64,000 bases of DNA from Arthrobacter sp. OVS8 (GTDB taxonomy: Bacteria; Actinomycetota; Actinomycetes; Actinomycetales; Micrococcaceae): assembly GCA_028370155.1 (NCBI GenBank), contig CP116670.1, positions 2,046,001 through 2,110,000 of the forward strand, given 5' to 3'. The notes under the pieces are model-generated. The model was not told the DNA's origin. It did no database searches and worked only from the letters and a program-made list of their open reading frames with translations. Position numbers and translations under genes: made by a program. This document shows positions 30,399-43,105 of this stretch, piece after piece (the first letter of the stretch is position 1; every line of letters starts with the position of its first letter).

Positions 30399-31547
30399 CT
30401 ACTTCTGGCGCTTGTAGAAAGGCAGTGCCACAACTTCGAACGGCTCTGCCTTGCCGCGGAGGTCGATGTCCAGGGCGGTGCCGGGTTCGGTGAGCTCGAC
30501 GTCGACGTAGGCCATGGCGACCGGGTAGCCCAAAGTCGGGCTGGGCTGGCCGGAGGTGACTTCGCCGACGACGTTGCCGTCCTTGAGGACCGGGTAGTGG
30601 CCGCGTCCGGCCCGGCGTCCGAGGCCCTTGAGTCCGACGAGCTTGCGGCCCGTGGTGGATCCGGCGCCGGCTTCCTTCTTGGCGGCCAGGGCGGCCTTGC
30701 CGACGAAGTCGCCTTCCTTGGACAGCGCCACGATCGGGCCCAGCCCGGCGGCGTACGGATCGCCTTCGAGGGAGAGCTCGTTGCCGTAGAGCGGCATGCC
30801 CGCCTCGAGGCGGAGCGAGTCGCGGGACGCCAGCCCGGCGGGGGTCAGTTCGCCGTCCTCGGCGATGGCGACGAGCGCCTGCCAGAGGGCGGCGGCGTCG
30901 TCATTGGCGACGAAGATTTCGAAGCCGTCTTCACCGGTGTAGCCGGTGCGGGCCAGGAGGAGCTCCTGGCTGGCGCCGCCGAACATAAACGGGACCTCGA
31001 CGGCGGCGTAGTACTTCAGCCCGGTGACGAGCTCGTGCTGTGCGGCGGGGACCAGGCGCAGCAGGATCTCCTGGGCTTTGGGTCCCTGCACGGCGATCAG
31101 GGAGATCTCAGCGGAGGCGTCCTGGACGGTGACGTCGAAGTCTTCAGCCCGCTCGGCCAGGGCCGCCGCCACAACCTTGGCGTTGCCCGCGTTGGGAACC
31201 ACGAGGAACTTATCCGTGTTGTCGGCCCCCGCCGGGCGGCGGTAGGTGATGAGGTCGTCGATGATGCCGCCGTCCTCGTTGCAGATCAGCGAGTACTTGG
31301 CCTTGCCGACCGCCATCGCGGAGATCTTGCCGACGAGGGCGTAGTCAAGGAACGCCGCGGCATCCGGTCCGGTGACCCAGACCTCGCCCATGTGGGAGAG
31401 GTCGAAGAGGCCCGCGGACTTGCGGACGGCGTGGTGTTCGGCGAGTTCGGAGCTGTACTTCAGCGGCATCTGCCAGCCGCCGAAGTCCGTGAAGGAAGCG
31501 CCGAGCTTCTTGTGCTCTTCGTAAAGGGCCGTGTAGTTCTCAGTCAT
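30399..31547 (-). CDS. gcvT: Glycine cleavage system aminomethyltransferase (T protein)
   Basis: Intact, 382 residues. MTENYTALYEEHKKLGASFTDFGGW is the standard start; GLFDLSHMGEV, YTGEDGFEIF and GLASRDSLRLEAGMPLYGNEL (with the catalytic Asp region near residue 100, ICNEDGGIIDDLITYR) are typical. It transfers the methylene group from the H protein to THF and releases ammonia. It starts 12 bases after gcvP on the same strand, so the two form an operon under the glycine riboswitch upstream of gcvP. Confidence 0.98.
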   Translation of the reverse strand: MTENYTALYEEHKKLGASFTDFGGWQMPLKYSSELAEHHAVRKSAGLFDLSHMGEVWVTGPDAAAFLDYALVGKISAMAVGKAKYSLICNEDGGIIDDLITYRRPAGADNTDKFLVVPNAGNAKVVAAALAERAEDFDVTVQDASAEISLIAVQGPKAQEILLRLVPAAQHELVTGLKYYAAVEVPFMFGGASQELLLARTGYTGEDGFEIFVANDDAAALWQALVAIAEDGELTPAGLASRDSLRLEAGMPLYGNELSLEGDPYAAGLGPIVALSKEGDFVGKAALAAKKEAGAGSTTGRKLVGLKGLGRRAGRGHYPVLKDGNVVGEVTSGQPSPTLGYPVAMAYVDVELTEPGTALDIDLRGKAEPFEVVALPFYKRQK

Positions 31548-31559
31548 CGGTGGCTGTCC

Positions 31560-34431
<2,872 letters not shown>

Positions 34432-34486
34432 AAGGAACTCCATAACTAAGGCGGCGCAGGGTACGCCACATTGATTCGGGTTCCTC

Positions 34487-34692
34487 CCCGCTCTGTATTG
34501 GACCTGAGAGTTTCCGCGTAGCCGTGCTTTCGCATGGCTCCGCTTGCACCGTCGGTGAGCACAGCATGTCAAAAGACAGCCTGCTACTTTCCAGAGTTGC
34601 CTTGCCGCGGCGGTACATGGGCCTGAGAGATTCCTGGGGAGGGTTTGCTCCTACGGCGCCTGCTTGTACCTACAAGCAGAACTCTCCCGCCG
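34487..34692 (-). ncRNA. Tandem glycine riboswitch upstream of gcvP
   Basis: Two aptamers read on the minus strand. Aptamer 1 (about 34692-34607) has GCGGGAGAGTT, GCCGTAGGAGCAAAC and TCTCTCAGGCCC. Aptamer 2 (about 34600-34490) has CTCTGGAAAG, CACCGACGGTGCAAGC and ACTCTCAGGTCCA. This is the classic gcvT-motif tandem arrangement, which turns gcv expression on when glycine is abundant. The gcvP start lies 56 bases downstream. Confidence 0.95.
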
Positions 34693-34907
34693 CAGATCAA
34701 AGGCATATTAACTTGGCGTGACAACAGTCACAGCTCTCATTGTCCTACGCCCGGCCCGCGTCCGCAAACCAGCGACTGGGTCCGCGCGAGCGTTACGCGC
34801 CGGGCCGCCGTCGGACGCGAATTCGCGGGACCGCTGCGCAGTCGCCGGAACGTTCCGGCGAGTCCGCACGCGTCCGGCGAGTTCGACGGCGGGGTCCCGT
34901 GCCGCGC
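34693..34907. other. Gap between the glycine riboswitch and the TetR gene end
   Basis: It must contain the promoter for the gcvP leader (upstream of 34692 on the minus strand; the stretch GTTAATATGCC near 34700-34715 is AT-rich enough for a -10). The rest is GC-rich sequence without a gene. The tetR transcript also ends here. Confidence 0.4.
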
Positions 34908-35446
34908 TCAGCCGCGGAGCCGGCCGAGGGCGGTGAGGAGACTTTCGACGTCGGCGCCGACCTCCGGGCGCGCCCCGCCCGGCCCGCGCGCCAGCATGGC
35001 GTTAAGTACAGCCCGTCCCCCATGTAAAGGACCGGCTTGGCCATGGCGGGACCGACGTCGGCCGCCAGCAGTTCCAGCCATGACGCCTGGACGGCGGCCA
35101 TTCGCCGCAGGGTCTCCTCGTGGGCCACCTCGGCGAGCCGGGTGGCGGCCACAAAGACCCGGTCCAGCGGCGTGTCCGCCCAGACCGAGGACTTGATGAA
35201 GAACGCGGCGGCACCTTCCGGGGCGGCCGCCATGGCAGCGAGGTCCTCGGCCAGCAGCCGGTCCAGCCGTTCCAGCAGGACCGAGATCATCGCCTCCTTG
35301 TTGGGAAAGTGGTACAGCAACCCGCCCTTGGAGACGCCGGCCAGCCTGGCCACGGCATCCAGCGTCGCAGCACGCTCGCCCTCTTCAATCAGCAGGGATT
35401 CGAACGCATCAAGGACGGCTTCGCGGGCGACGGGTTTTCTGGCCAT
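34908..35446 (-). CDS. TetR-family repressor (C-terminal frameshift)
   Basis: About 180 residues from MARKPVAREAVLDAFESLL. Helix-turn-helix: ATLDAVARLAGVSKGGLLYHFPNKEAM, textbook TetR. The ligand domain follows (FIKSSVWADTPLDRVFVAA, WLELLAADVGP). A missing A in the run near 35001-35005 shifts the last 30 residues; repaired, the end reads VESLLTALGRLRG and stops at 34908. Divergent from a QacA-like exporter with a perfect palindrome between them, so it almost certainly represses that exporter and itself. The ATG at 35458 is an alternative start. Confidence 0.92.
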
Positions 35447-35497
35447 GCGTCCCATCATGCCCCGTGGCGGAGCTGTTTCTTAACGCCTAGTTTCTTA

Positions 35498-35521
35498 ACT
35501 GTACCGTCCAGACGGTATAGT
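35498..35521. promoter_or_regulatory. TetR operator palindrome between repressor and exporter
   Basis: TACCGTC-CA-GACGGTA (35502-35517) is a perfect inverted repeat, extended to ACTGTACCGTC / GACGGTATAGT with one mismatch. Such sites are typical of QacR/LfrR-type regulators. It ends 8 bases before the exporter ATG and would block its promoter or initiation. Confidence 0.85.
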
Positions 35522-35528
35522 TACGTCC

Positions 35529-37204
35529 ATGAGCAACACTTCCATCACCCGCATCAGCACCGGCACCGTTGTCACCAACGCCTCCGGGCAAACGCCCAAC
35601 CGGGCACCATCCGACCAGGCACCGCGCGCGCCGTGGCGTGACTGGCTGGCGCTGGCGCTGTTGATGTTCCCGGTGTTGCTCGTGGCCGTCGACAACACCG
35701 CCCTGACCTTCGCGCTGCCGGCGATCGCGCGCAGCCTCGACGCCACGGGCGTGGAGCTGCTCTGGATTGTCGACGCCTATCCCCTGGTCCTCGCCGGCCT
35801 GCTTGTGGCGATGGGCAGCCTAGGCGACAGGATCGGCCGCCGCCGTCTGCTCTTCATCGGCAGCACCGGCTTCGCCGCCGTCTCGGCCGCCACTGCGTTC
35901 GCCCCCAGCGCCGAATGGCTGATTGCCGGACGCGCCGGGCTGGGCTTCTTCGGCGCCATGCTGATGCCCTCCACACTGTCCCTGATCCGCAACATCTTCC
36001 CCGAGCCCAACCGGCGCCGGCTGGCCGTTGCCATCTGGGCCGCAGGCTTCTCCGGCGGCGCCGCACTGGGCCCGATTTTCGGTGGCTGGCTGGTGGAGAA
36101 CTTCTGGTGGGGCGCCGTACTGCTCGTGGCCGTGCCGATCATCCTCCCGCTGCTGATCCTCGGTCCCGCCCTGATCCCGGAATCCCGCGACCCGAATCCG
36201 GGCCGGGTGGACGTGCCCAGCATCATCCTGTCCCTGCTGGTGATGGTGCCGGTGGTCTACGGCATCAAGATCCTGGCCACCCACGGACCGGCCGCGGAAC
36301 CGCTGGCCGCCATCGGCTTTGGCCTGCTGATGGGCTACGTCTTCATCCGGCGCCAGCGGCACCTCTTGCCGGCAGCCTCGGCACAAAGCAGCCCGGCAGA
36401 GAACAGCCCGGCGCAAGGCACCGCCGGGGCACGGACCCGCCCTGCTCCCCTGCTGGATATCAGCCTTTTCGGCAACCGGGTCTTCAGCACCGCCATCATC
36501 GCGAACGTGCTGGCGCTGTTCTCCTTCAACGGCTTCATCCTGTTCCTCGCCCAGCACCTGCAGCTGCTGGAGGGGCAGTCCCCTCGGAATCAGGCGTCGC
36601 CATGGTCCCCGCCCTTGTCGCCACCGTGGCGGCCGGCCTGCTGGTGGTGCCGCTGGTGAAAAAGGTCCGTCCCGGTTTTGTGGTGGCCGGCGGGCTGCTG
36701 CTGAGCGCCGCCGGCTACTTCCTGGTGGCCTTCGGCGATCACGGCAACGGCCCGGCGCTGCTGCTGGCGGCCCTGCTGGTGCTCTGCCTCGGAGTCGGCG
36801 CCGCGGAAACCATCTCCAACGACCTGATCCTCGGCGCCGCTCCCGCGGAGAAATCCGGTGCCGCGGCCGCGATCTCGGAGACCGGCTATGAAATCGGTTC
36901 CCTGCTTGGCACCGCCATCCTGGGCTCCATCCTGACGGCCTCCTACCAGGGCAACCTCCGGCTTCCCGCCGGCGCTGCCGAGGCTGCCTCCGCGGAGGCC
37001 TCGGCCCAGGCCGGCGAGACCCTCGCGGGCGCCGTCGAGCTGGCCCAGGGACTGCCGGGCCCGCTGGCCGACGCGGTGATGACCGCGGCCCGGGCCGCCT
37101 TTGACTCGGGCGTCCACATCACGGCGGCCATCGCGCTCGTCCTGATGGCGGGAGCGTCAGTCCTCGCCGCCGTCGTCCTCCGCAAGGTGCCGACGGCCCG
37201 GTAG
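35529..37204 (+). CDS. QacA/LfrA-type MFS multidrug exporter (frameshift)
   Basis: About 559 residues with about 14 helices (DHA2 family). Motifs are VAVDNTALTFALPAIARSL (the helix 1 acidic signature), GSLGDRIGRRRLLFIGST (motif A), AGFSGGAALGPIFGGWLVE (motif C, antiporter) and SNDLILGAAPAEKSGAAAAISET in the second half. The frame breaks at about 36590 (EGQSP, then SESGVAMVPAL). It expels cationic drugs or dyes by proton antiport. Regulated by the divergent TetR protein through the palindrome at 35498-35521. Confidence 0.93.
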
Positions 37205-37224
37205 CCCCGAGGGTTAAACGCCAA

Positions 37225-37260
37225 AGCGCCCGACGCCGGTGGGAACCGGCGCCGGGCGCT
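37225..37260. terminator. Bidirectional terminator between exporter and dps
   Basis: AGCGCCCGACGCCGG pairs with CCGGCGCCGGGCGCT around a 6-base loop (one mismatch). It lies between the convergent genes ending at 37204 and 37278. Confidence 0.85.
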
Positions 37261-37277
37261 GACGTTGCCGTCGGACG

Positions 37278-37757
37278 TTACTTGCTGTCCGCCGTGGTGA
37301 CGCTGGTGTTGGCCCGCATCGTCTCGGCGTTCACAAGCCAGGCGTACTGCTCGAACTTGGCGATGAACTCGTGCAGCAGGTCCGCCGTCGTGGGGTCTTC
37401 TTCGTCCACTGCGTCGTGAACCTTGCGCATGGTGCCGACAGCGGCCTCGAGGGCCGCGACGATCCGCTCGATGGCATCCTTGGTGTTGATCAGGCCGGCC
37501 GGGAACTCGGCGAGCGAGGTGGACTTGGACACCGTAGAGCTGCGGCCGTCCGGGAGGGCGTGGAGGGCGCGCATGCGCTCCGCCAGGTCATCCGCGAAGG
37601 CGCGGGCTGAGTCGATGATCTCGTCCAGCTGCAGGTGGAGGTCCCGGAAGTTCGTCCCGACGATGTTCCAGTGCGCCTGCTTGCCCTGAACGTGAAGTTC
37701 GATCAGGTCCACGAGCACTGCCTGCAGGTTCGTCGTGAGCGTTGGTGTTGCTTTCAT
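37278..37757 (-). CDS. dps: Dps-like ferritin, DNA-protecting protein during starvation
   Basis: Intact, 159 residues from the ATG at 37757. Ferroxidase residues are carried by HVQGKQAHWNIVG (His) and LHLQLDEIIDSARAFADDLAERM (Asp/Glu), the Dps intersubunit-site motif. It oxidises Fe(II) with peroxide, stores iron in a dodecamer and may coat DNA. The C-terminus lacks a long Lys-rich tail. GGAGG-type ribosome binding sequence (AGGAGGACGC) precedes the start. Confidence 0.96.
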   Translation of the reverse strand: MKATPTLTTNLQAVLVDLIELHVQGKQAHWNIVGTNFRDLHLQLDEIIDSARAFADDLAERMRALHALPDGRSSTVSKSTSLAEFPAGLINTKDAIERIVAALEAAVGTMRKVHDAVDEEDPTTADLLHEFIAKFEQYAWLVNAETMRANTSVTTADSK

Positions 37758-37967
37758 GCGTCCTCCTGAGTAGTTCCGGTACCGTCGCGCCGCGTTGCGG
37801 TGTGAACCGGTGCTGATGCGTCCACTGCGGGCGCCTCCGGTACCGCCAGATCCGATGCTATCGACGCTACCCCAGGGCATGGAGGGACCGCGACGCTCCG
37901 CGAATAATTTCTCGGTCAGCTTACTAAGTCGGCTTACTACTTGCCGGCGAGCGCGCCCGGGAACCGG

Positions 37968-38800
37968 TTAGACGGCCTCGTTGAGCACCGGCCCCTGCGG
38001 GAAGATGGCCCGCGTGAAGCCGCCGGTGGTGGTCTCTGCCAGCTGGGCGAGGTAGTCGTTGCGGCGCTTCGGGGTGATCCGGGACTGAGGCTCAAAACCC
38101 TGCCCGGGGTCGTCCGAGTAGTGCGCGGTGAGGCCGTCACGCATGAGCCGGATGGCCTCGGCACGCTGCTGGGAAACTGCGGCGTGGGTGGATCCAAGCT
38201 CCGCTGCCAGATCCTTGACGGTCCTGTCGCCGAAGTAGATCTCCTCGACGACGTAGCGCATCCGCTCCGGGAGGGACTTCACTGCCGCGCGGAGGTACTG
38301 GAGCCGCTCGTCCGCGAGGACGGAATGTTCGGGGTCAGGGTCTCCGCGGCCAGCGTGTCGACCACGGCTTCATCCAGCGGCGTCAGGGTCCGGGAGGCGT
38401 CCGCGAGGGCTGCCTCGACGACGCTCTGCTGGACACCCAGGGCAGCGGCGATCTCGTCGACGCTGGGGGTGCGTCCGAGGGCTGCGGCGAGGGTTTCCTG
38501 GACCGACATGGTTTCTTTGATCCGGCGCCGCGCCGAGCGGGTGGCCCAGTCGCTGGCGCGCATCTCGTCGGCGAACGCGCCCAGGATCCGCCGGCGCGCG
38601 AAGGCACCGAACGGCACGCCGAGGTCCGGGTCGAAGGAGTCCGCCGAGGTGATCAGGGCAATGGCGCCCGCTGACGCCAGGTCATCGCGGGAAAGGTGTG
38701 ACGCCTTTGAGCACAAGTCTGAGACGAGGTAGCCCACCAGCGGAAGATGCTGTGTGACCATCTCGTTGCGTTCCACGCGATTCAATAGAGTGTCCCCCAT
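37968..38800 (-). CDS. fliA: Sigma-70 family factor of the FliA/WhiG type (frameshift)
   Basis: About 278 residues starting MGDTLLNRVERNEMVTQHLP. Region 2 has VGYLVSDLCSKA, LASAGAIALITSADSFDPDLG and FGAFARRRILGAFADEMRASDW (the FxxYAxxRIRGAMxDELRxxDW signature of flagellar sigma factors). Region 4 has VVEEIYFGDRTVKDLAAELGSTHAAVSQQRAEAI. The frame breaks near 38333 (TLTP, then EHSVLADERL). Located at the end of the flagellar cluster, it should direct late flagellar genes; a matching promoter is seen before flgB. A short Gly/Pro tail follows region 4. Confidence 0.9.
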
Positions 38801-39006
38801 GAGACAGGATCCGGCAGCCTTAAACGACCGGGAGCCGCACCCGAAATGGGCCCCGTGCTCCCCATGGAAGTCGGTGTTAAAACCCGGGCGCAGCACCCAA
38901 GACGAAACCTATCACCTGATTCTCGCTCTGCGTGTAACCTCAGGGAAAAGCTTGGCTGAAAATGCGGTAAGGCTTCTCGGCCGGGGCGGCAAGGGGAATG
39001 GGGCCC
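38801..39006. promoter_or_regulatory. Divergent promoter region between fliA and flgN
   Basis: About 200 bases between oppositely oriented genes. On the minus strand TTACAC, 17 bases, TGATAG (around 38950-38922) is a candidate sigma-70-like promoter for fliA. No strong FliA-type -10 (GCCGATAA) is present here. Confidence 0.4.
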
Positions 39007-39561
39007 ATGGGTGCAGGTGATCTTTCGGCAGCTCTCTGGCAGGAGCGCCGTCAGCTGGAATTGCTGTTATTCAGGCTGGAGACGCAGCGGCTCCATGTCC
39101 TGGCCGGCAACGTCCAGTGGTTGAGCTTCACGGCCTCCGAAGTGGAGAGCGTCCTTGATCGCCTGCGCTTTGAGGCGTTGGCCCGGAGTGTCGAGTCGGC
39201 AGCGGTGGCGGCCGAGTGGGGTCTGCCCGCCCAGGCGACCCTGAACGAACTCGCCGCGGGGGCACCGCCCGGCGCCTGGCCCGAGGTCCTGCAGGACCAT
39301 CTGGACGGCCTGCGCGCGTTGCTCCGGCAGCTCAACGATGCCGCCCTCGCCAACGAGGACACGCTGCGCAACCTCAGCCGACCGGTAGCGTCCGGCGCGT
39401 CCGCCGGGCCGCGTAACGGCGACGCCGCCGCCCTGCCCGCGGACACTGCGGGGGTTCTTGACCAGCTGACGACGGCGGGAAACATCGAGCGCGCCCTGGC
39501 GGTGGTTCGCCGGACAGCCCAGCCCCTCCTGGAGCAATACGTTGGCGGCAACCGCGACTGA
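39007..39561 (+). CDS. flgN: Flagellar protein FlgN-like chaperone
   Basis: Intact, about 184 residues, almost wholly helical. LWQERRQLELLLFRLETQRLHVLAG resembles FlgN N-termini, which open with a long helix rich in Glu/Leu, and VLDRLRFEALARSVES follows. Its position next to fliA and the flagellar block supports the call. FlgN escorts hook-junction proteins FlgK and FlgL to the export gate; those genes are not in the window. It is the only gene on the plus strand in this part of the cluster. ATG 38998 is an alternative start. Confidence 0.75.
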   Translation: MGAGDLSAALWQERRQLELLLFRLETQRLHVLAGNVQWLSFTASEVESVLDRLRFEALARSVESAAVAAEWGLPAQATLNELAAGAPPGAWPEVLQDHLDGLRALLRQLNDAALANEDTLRNLSRPVASGASAGPRNGDAAALPADTAGVLDQLTTAGNIERALAVVRRTAQPLLEQYVGGNRD

Positions 39562-39632
39562 GTGTGGCTTACTGCGCGTGACCGCGCCCTGACTGCGCCC
39601 GGCTGTGCCTGGCCCGGGCTGAGCGCCGGAGC

Positions 39633-39922
39633 TCAGTCCGCGGCGGGGGCCGGCTTCGCGGCCGGGGCCGGTTTCGGGGCGGGTGCCGGCGGCAGGAGCC
39701 CGCGCAGCGCGTCCTCCGTGTCCTGACCGGCCTCTGCTCCGGCTTCAGCCGCCGCCAGGTTCGCCGCGGCAATGGCCTCGATGACCTCGCGGCGCTGGAT
39801 CGGAACCCCGCGGGGGCCTCAATGCCTATCCGAACACCGTCGCCGCGGCCTTCCAGAACCGTGATGACGATCCCGTCGCCGATCATGATCTGTTCGCCCG
39901 GCTTGCGTGTAAGTACCAGCAT
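39633..39922 (-). CDS. csrA: Carbon storage regulator CsrA with C-terminal extension (frameshift)
   Basis: [20 protein letters not shown] and VRIGIEAP are the conserved RNA-binding strands; after a break near 39815 it continues [23 protein letters not shown], giving the RGVxxxRxE binding motif. Normal CsrA is about 60-75 residues; here an Ala/Pro/Lys tail ([18 protein letters not shown]) brings it to about 96. It represses translation by binding GGA sites; in Gram-positives it controls flagellin. It is the last gene of the large minus-strand flagellar run. No fliW is seen in the window. Confidence 0.92.
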
Positions 39923-39996
39923 CCTCTCAATCTACCCTTCGCTGCGCGGAGCCGGTGACGAATCCCGCCGCATGCACTCGGTTCGTGCCGCGCATC

Positions 39997-41046
39997 TTAG
40001 ATCCTGACCGAGCGGGCCTGGCCGGAGTCGATCCAGCCCACTGGCAGCCCCAGCGTGTTGACGGTTTCCGGGGTGGCGGTGTCCGCCGCCCCCACGACGG
40101 CGACGGCGGCGATGTCCAGTTGCGCGGCGAGCACACCCACCCAGCGTGCGGAGTCCTCCTGCTTGCGCCCGGCGTCGACCACCACCCACAGCTGGTCGGC
40201 GGACAGCGCGGCGACGGACTGGAGCCGCGCGAGGGCGTCGCGGGCCTTCCCGAGGCCGAAGGCCACGAGGACTGTCTGGTCCGTCATAACGGCGTGGGCG
40301 CGGGCCGCCGTCGCGTCCTGGCGTCCATCCACGTGCAGATGGCCGTAGGCGGACAACTTCCCGGCTGTACGCACGTCGGCGCCGCCGACTGCGGTGGACA
40401 TGGCCAGTGCGGTGTCCAGCGCGTCGTCATCCAGCCCGATGAGCACCACCAGATCACCGGTTCCGCTCAGAGGAACAGGCACGGACTCCCGCAGCCGGAC
40501 CGAGGGAAGGGCTGGGGTAGCAGATGCCACCGGTGAAGCAGGAGTCACCGGTGATGCCGGTGCTACGGCCGGCGCCGCTGCCGCCGTCGTCGGCGCCGGT
40601 GCAGCGCCTGCGGCAGAGGTGCCGGCCGGGCCGCGTAGCCCGTCGCCGAGCTGCTGGAGCAATTCGGCGAAGTCCGGGGACTCCGTGGAGAGTCCGGAGT
40701 TGCCGGGCCGGTGCAGGCTCAGTTCGGTGGCGTCGGCTTCCTCCAGCAGGGCCGCGATTGCGGCGCCTTTCAATTCGTGGGTGGGCGCCGGCGCTGCGGG
40801 CGGGCCGCCCGGCCGGTCAGCCTCGGCCAGGATGTCGGCTTCGGGAACCACTTCTCCGGTGACCACCTCATGTCCCGTGACCACCTCGATGATGGCCTCG
40901 TAGCGGTCGCCGGCGAAGAGTCCGGCGATCCCGGGGCTGATGACGCGCTCCGCGGAGACGATGCGCGCGGCGGGGCCGTGCTGCTGTTCCGCCTTGCGGC
41001 GGATCTCCTCGAGCGAGGCGCCTTTAAGCCGAAAGCGGTTCTGCAT
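39997..41046 (-). CDS. FlhF-like protein lacking recognisable GTP-binding motifs
   Basis: Intact, 349 residues. The N-terminus MQNRFRLKGASLEEIRRKAE plus GPAARIVSAERVI resembles the start of FlhF. An Ala/Pro/Thr-rich linker follows, then a 150-residue domain (TGDLVVLIGLDDDALDTALA to LPVGWIDSGQARSVRI) laid out like the SRP-type G domain: strand and loop where the P-loop should be, VVVDAGRKQ, and a final LPVGWIDSGQ resembling FlhF's LPxAYxTxGQ. GxxGxGKT and TKxD are absent. It sits between flhA (23-base overlap) and csrA, the usual place of flhF. It is probably a diverged FlhF that cannot bind GTP normally. Confidence 0.7.
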   Translation of the reverse strand: MQNRFRLKGASLEEIRRKAEQQHGPAARIVSAERVISPGIAGLFAGDRYEAIIEVVTGHEVVTGEVVPEADILAEADRPGGPPAAPAPTHELKGAAIAALLEEADATELSLHRPGNSGLSTESPDFAELLQQLGDGLRGPAGTSAAGAAPAPTTAAAAPAVAPASPVTPASPVASATPALPSVRLRESVPVPLSGTGDLVVLIGLDDDALDTALAMSTAVGGADVRTAGKLSAYGHLHVDGRQDATAARAHAVMTDQTVLVAFGLGKARDALARLQSVAALSADQLWVVVDAGRKQEDSARWVGVLAAQLDIAAVAVVGAADTATPETVNTLGLPVGWIDSGQARSVRI

Positions 41047-43068
41047 GGCGAACGACTCCTACTGTTTCGATCCGGACGTTGGCTGAAGTGACTTCGCGGT
41101 AGGACAGCACCGGCACCGAGCCGGGCTGCGCTCCCACAAGCCTGCGGATGGCGGGCCGGAGCGCCGGAGCGCAGACCAGCACGGCCGGGCGGTTGGCCGC
41201 GGCCGCGGAGTCGACGGCGGAACGCACCGAGCGGAGCACGGCATCGAGCCGGTCCTGGCCCATTACGATCTGGCTGCCGCCCTCGGCGGGGCGCATGTCC
41301 TCGAGCATGTGTTGCTCCAGGAGCGGATCGATCATGATCACGTTCAGCACCGGGCCGTCCATAAATTTGGCCGTCAGCGCCGGGCCAAGGGCCTGCCGCG
41401 CGGATTCGACCAGTGATTCCGGGTCGGTGGAGACTTTGGCGCGGAGGGTGAGCGCCTCGTAGATCCTGGCGAGGTCGTTGATCGGCACCTGCTCGTCCAG
41501 CAGGCCCTGGAGCACGCGCTGCAGCTCGGCGAGGAGAGCAGCGCGGGTGTTAGTTCGTCGACGGCGGAGGGCTCTGTTTCCGGACGCCCTCGGTGAGGAC
41601 CCGGACGTCTTCCCGGGACAACAGCCGGGCGGCGTTGGCCGTGACGATCGAGGACAGGTGGGTGACCAGGACGGAGACGCGGTCGATCACGGTGGCGCCG
41701 GTCATCTCCGCGTTGTGGCGCATTTCCGCGGGGATCCATTTCCCGGCCAGGCCGAACACGGGTTCGATCATCGCGACGCCGGGGAGCGAGTCGAGGCTGT
41801 CGCCCAGGGCCAGCATCTGCCCGCTGGGGGCGGTGCCGCTGCCGGCCTCGACCCCGGCGATCCGGATCGAGTAGCTTGCCGGAGGCAGGTCCACGCTGTC
41901 CCTGGTGCGGACCGGCGGGATGACCAGGCCCAGTTCCATGGCGATCTTGTGCCGCAGGGACCTCACCCGGGCCAGCAGGTCATCGGAGGCGCCGGAAACC
42001 ATGTCCACGAGGTCCGGGGCGAGCAGGATCTCCACCGGGTGGACACGCATGTCCTCGAGCAGCTTCTCGTTCGGGTCCATTTCCGGGTGGCTGAGGGCGC
42101 TGGCCTCGGCGTCCCGGGTCTTCGCCTCCTGCACTTTTGGGCCGCGATCCGGCGCGACGCGAACAGCAGCCCGGCCCCGACCAGGATGAACGGCAGGGGC
42201 GGCATGCCCGGAATGAGGGCCATCGCGATGGCCGCAACGCCGGCGATCATCAGGGCGCTGGGCGACTGCATCAGCTGGGTGGACGAGGTGGTGCCCATGT
42301 CCGATTCCGCGTTGGAACGGGTCACGATCATGCCGGTGGAGACGGCCATGAGCAGGGCCGGGATCTGGGTGACGAGGCCGTCGCCCATGGTCAGCAGGCC
42401 GTAGGTGTTCACGGCGTCGCCGATCTCCATGCCGCGCTGCAGCATGCCGATCGCGATGCCGCCGACGAAGTTGATGATGATGATGATGAGCCCGGCGATG
42501 GCGTCACCCTTGACGAACTTCGAGGCGCCATCCATGGCTCCGTAGAAGTCGGCCTCGGCCGAGACTTCGGCGCGGCGTTCCCGGGCCTGTGTGTCGGTGA
42601 TCAGCCCGGCGTTGAGGTCGGCGTCGATGGCCATCTGCTTGCCCGGCATGGCGTCGAGGGTGAAGCGCGCGCCGACTTCGGCCACGCGCTCCGCACCCTT
42701 GGTGACGACCACGAACTGGATGACTACGAGGATAAGGAACACGACGGCGCCAATAATCATGGAGCCCCCTACGGTCACCTGGCCGAACGCCTCGATGACC
42801 TGTCCGGCGTGACCCTCCCCAGAATCAGCCGGGTGGACGCGACGTTCAGGCCCAGCCGGAACAGGGTGGCAACCAGCAGGAGCGACGGGAAGACGGAGAA
42901 GTCCAACGGCTTCTTCACGAACATGCTGGTCAGAAGGATCAGGAGCGCCAGGAGGATATTGCAGACGATGAGGACATCCAGCAGCGGCGCGGGCACCGGA
43001 ACAATCAGCAGCAGCACAATGCCGACGATGCCGATGGGCACTGTCAGCGGCCCGAGCTTGTTCTTCAT
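41024..43068 (-). CDS. flhA: Flagellar export gate protein FlhA (four frameshifts)
   Basis: About 683 residues. The N-terminal half has 8 helices with FRLGLNVASTRLILG and the FHIPEP-domain loop KGAERVAEVGARFTLDAMPGKQMAIDADLNAG (the signature KGAxRIAEVxARFTLDAMPGKQMAID). The cytoplasmic half includes VFGLAGKWIPAEMRHNAEMTGATV, VPINDLARIYEALTLRA and VLSYREVTSANVRIETVGVV. Breaks lie near 42818, 42137, 41578 and 41537, two of them A-run losses. It forms the nonameric ring that receives chaperone-substrate complexes. Confidence 0.97.
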
Positions 43069-43105
43069 GGTGCGGTCCTTTCACGGACGTTGGCTGGAGA
43101 CGTGT

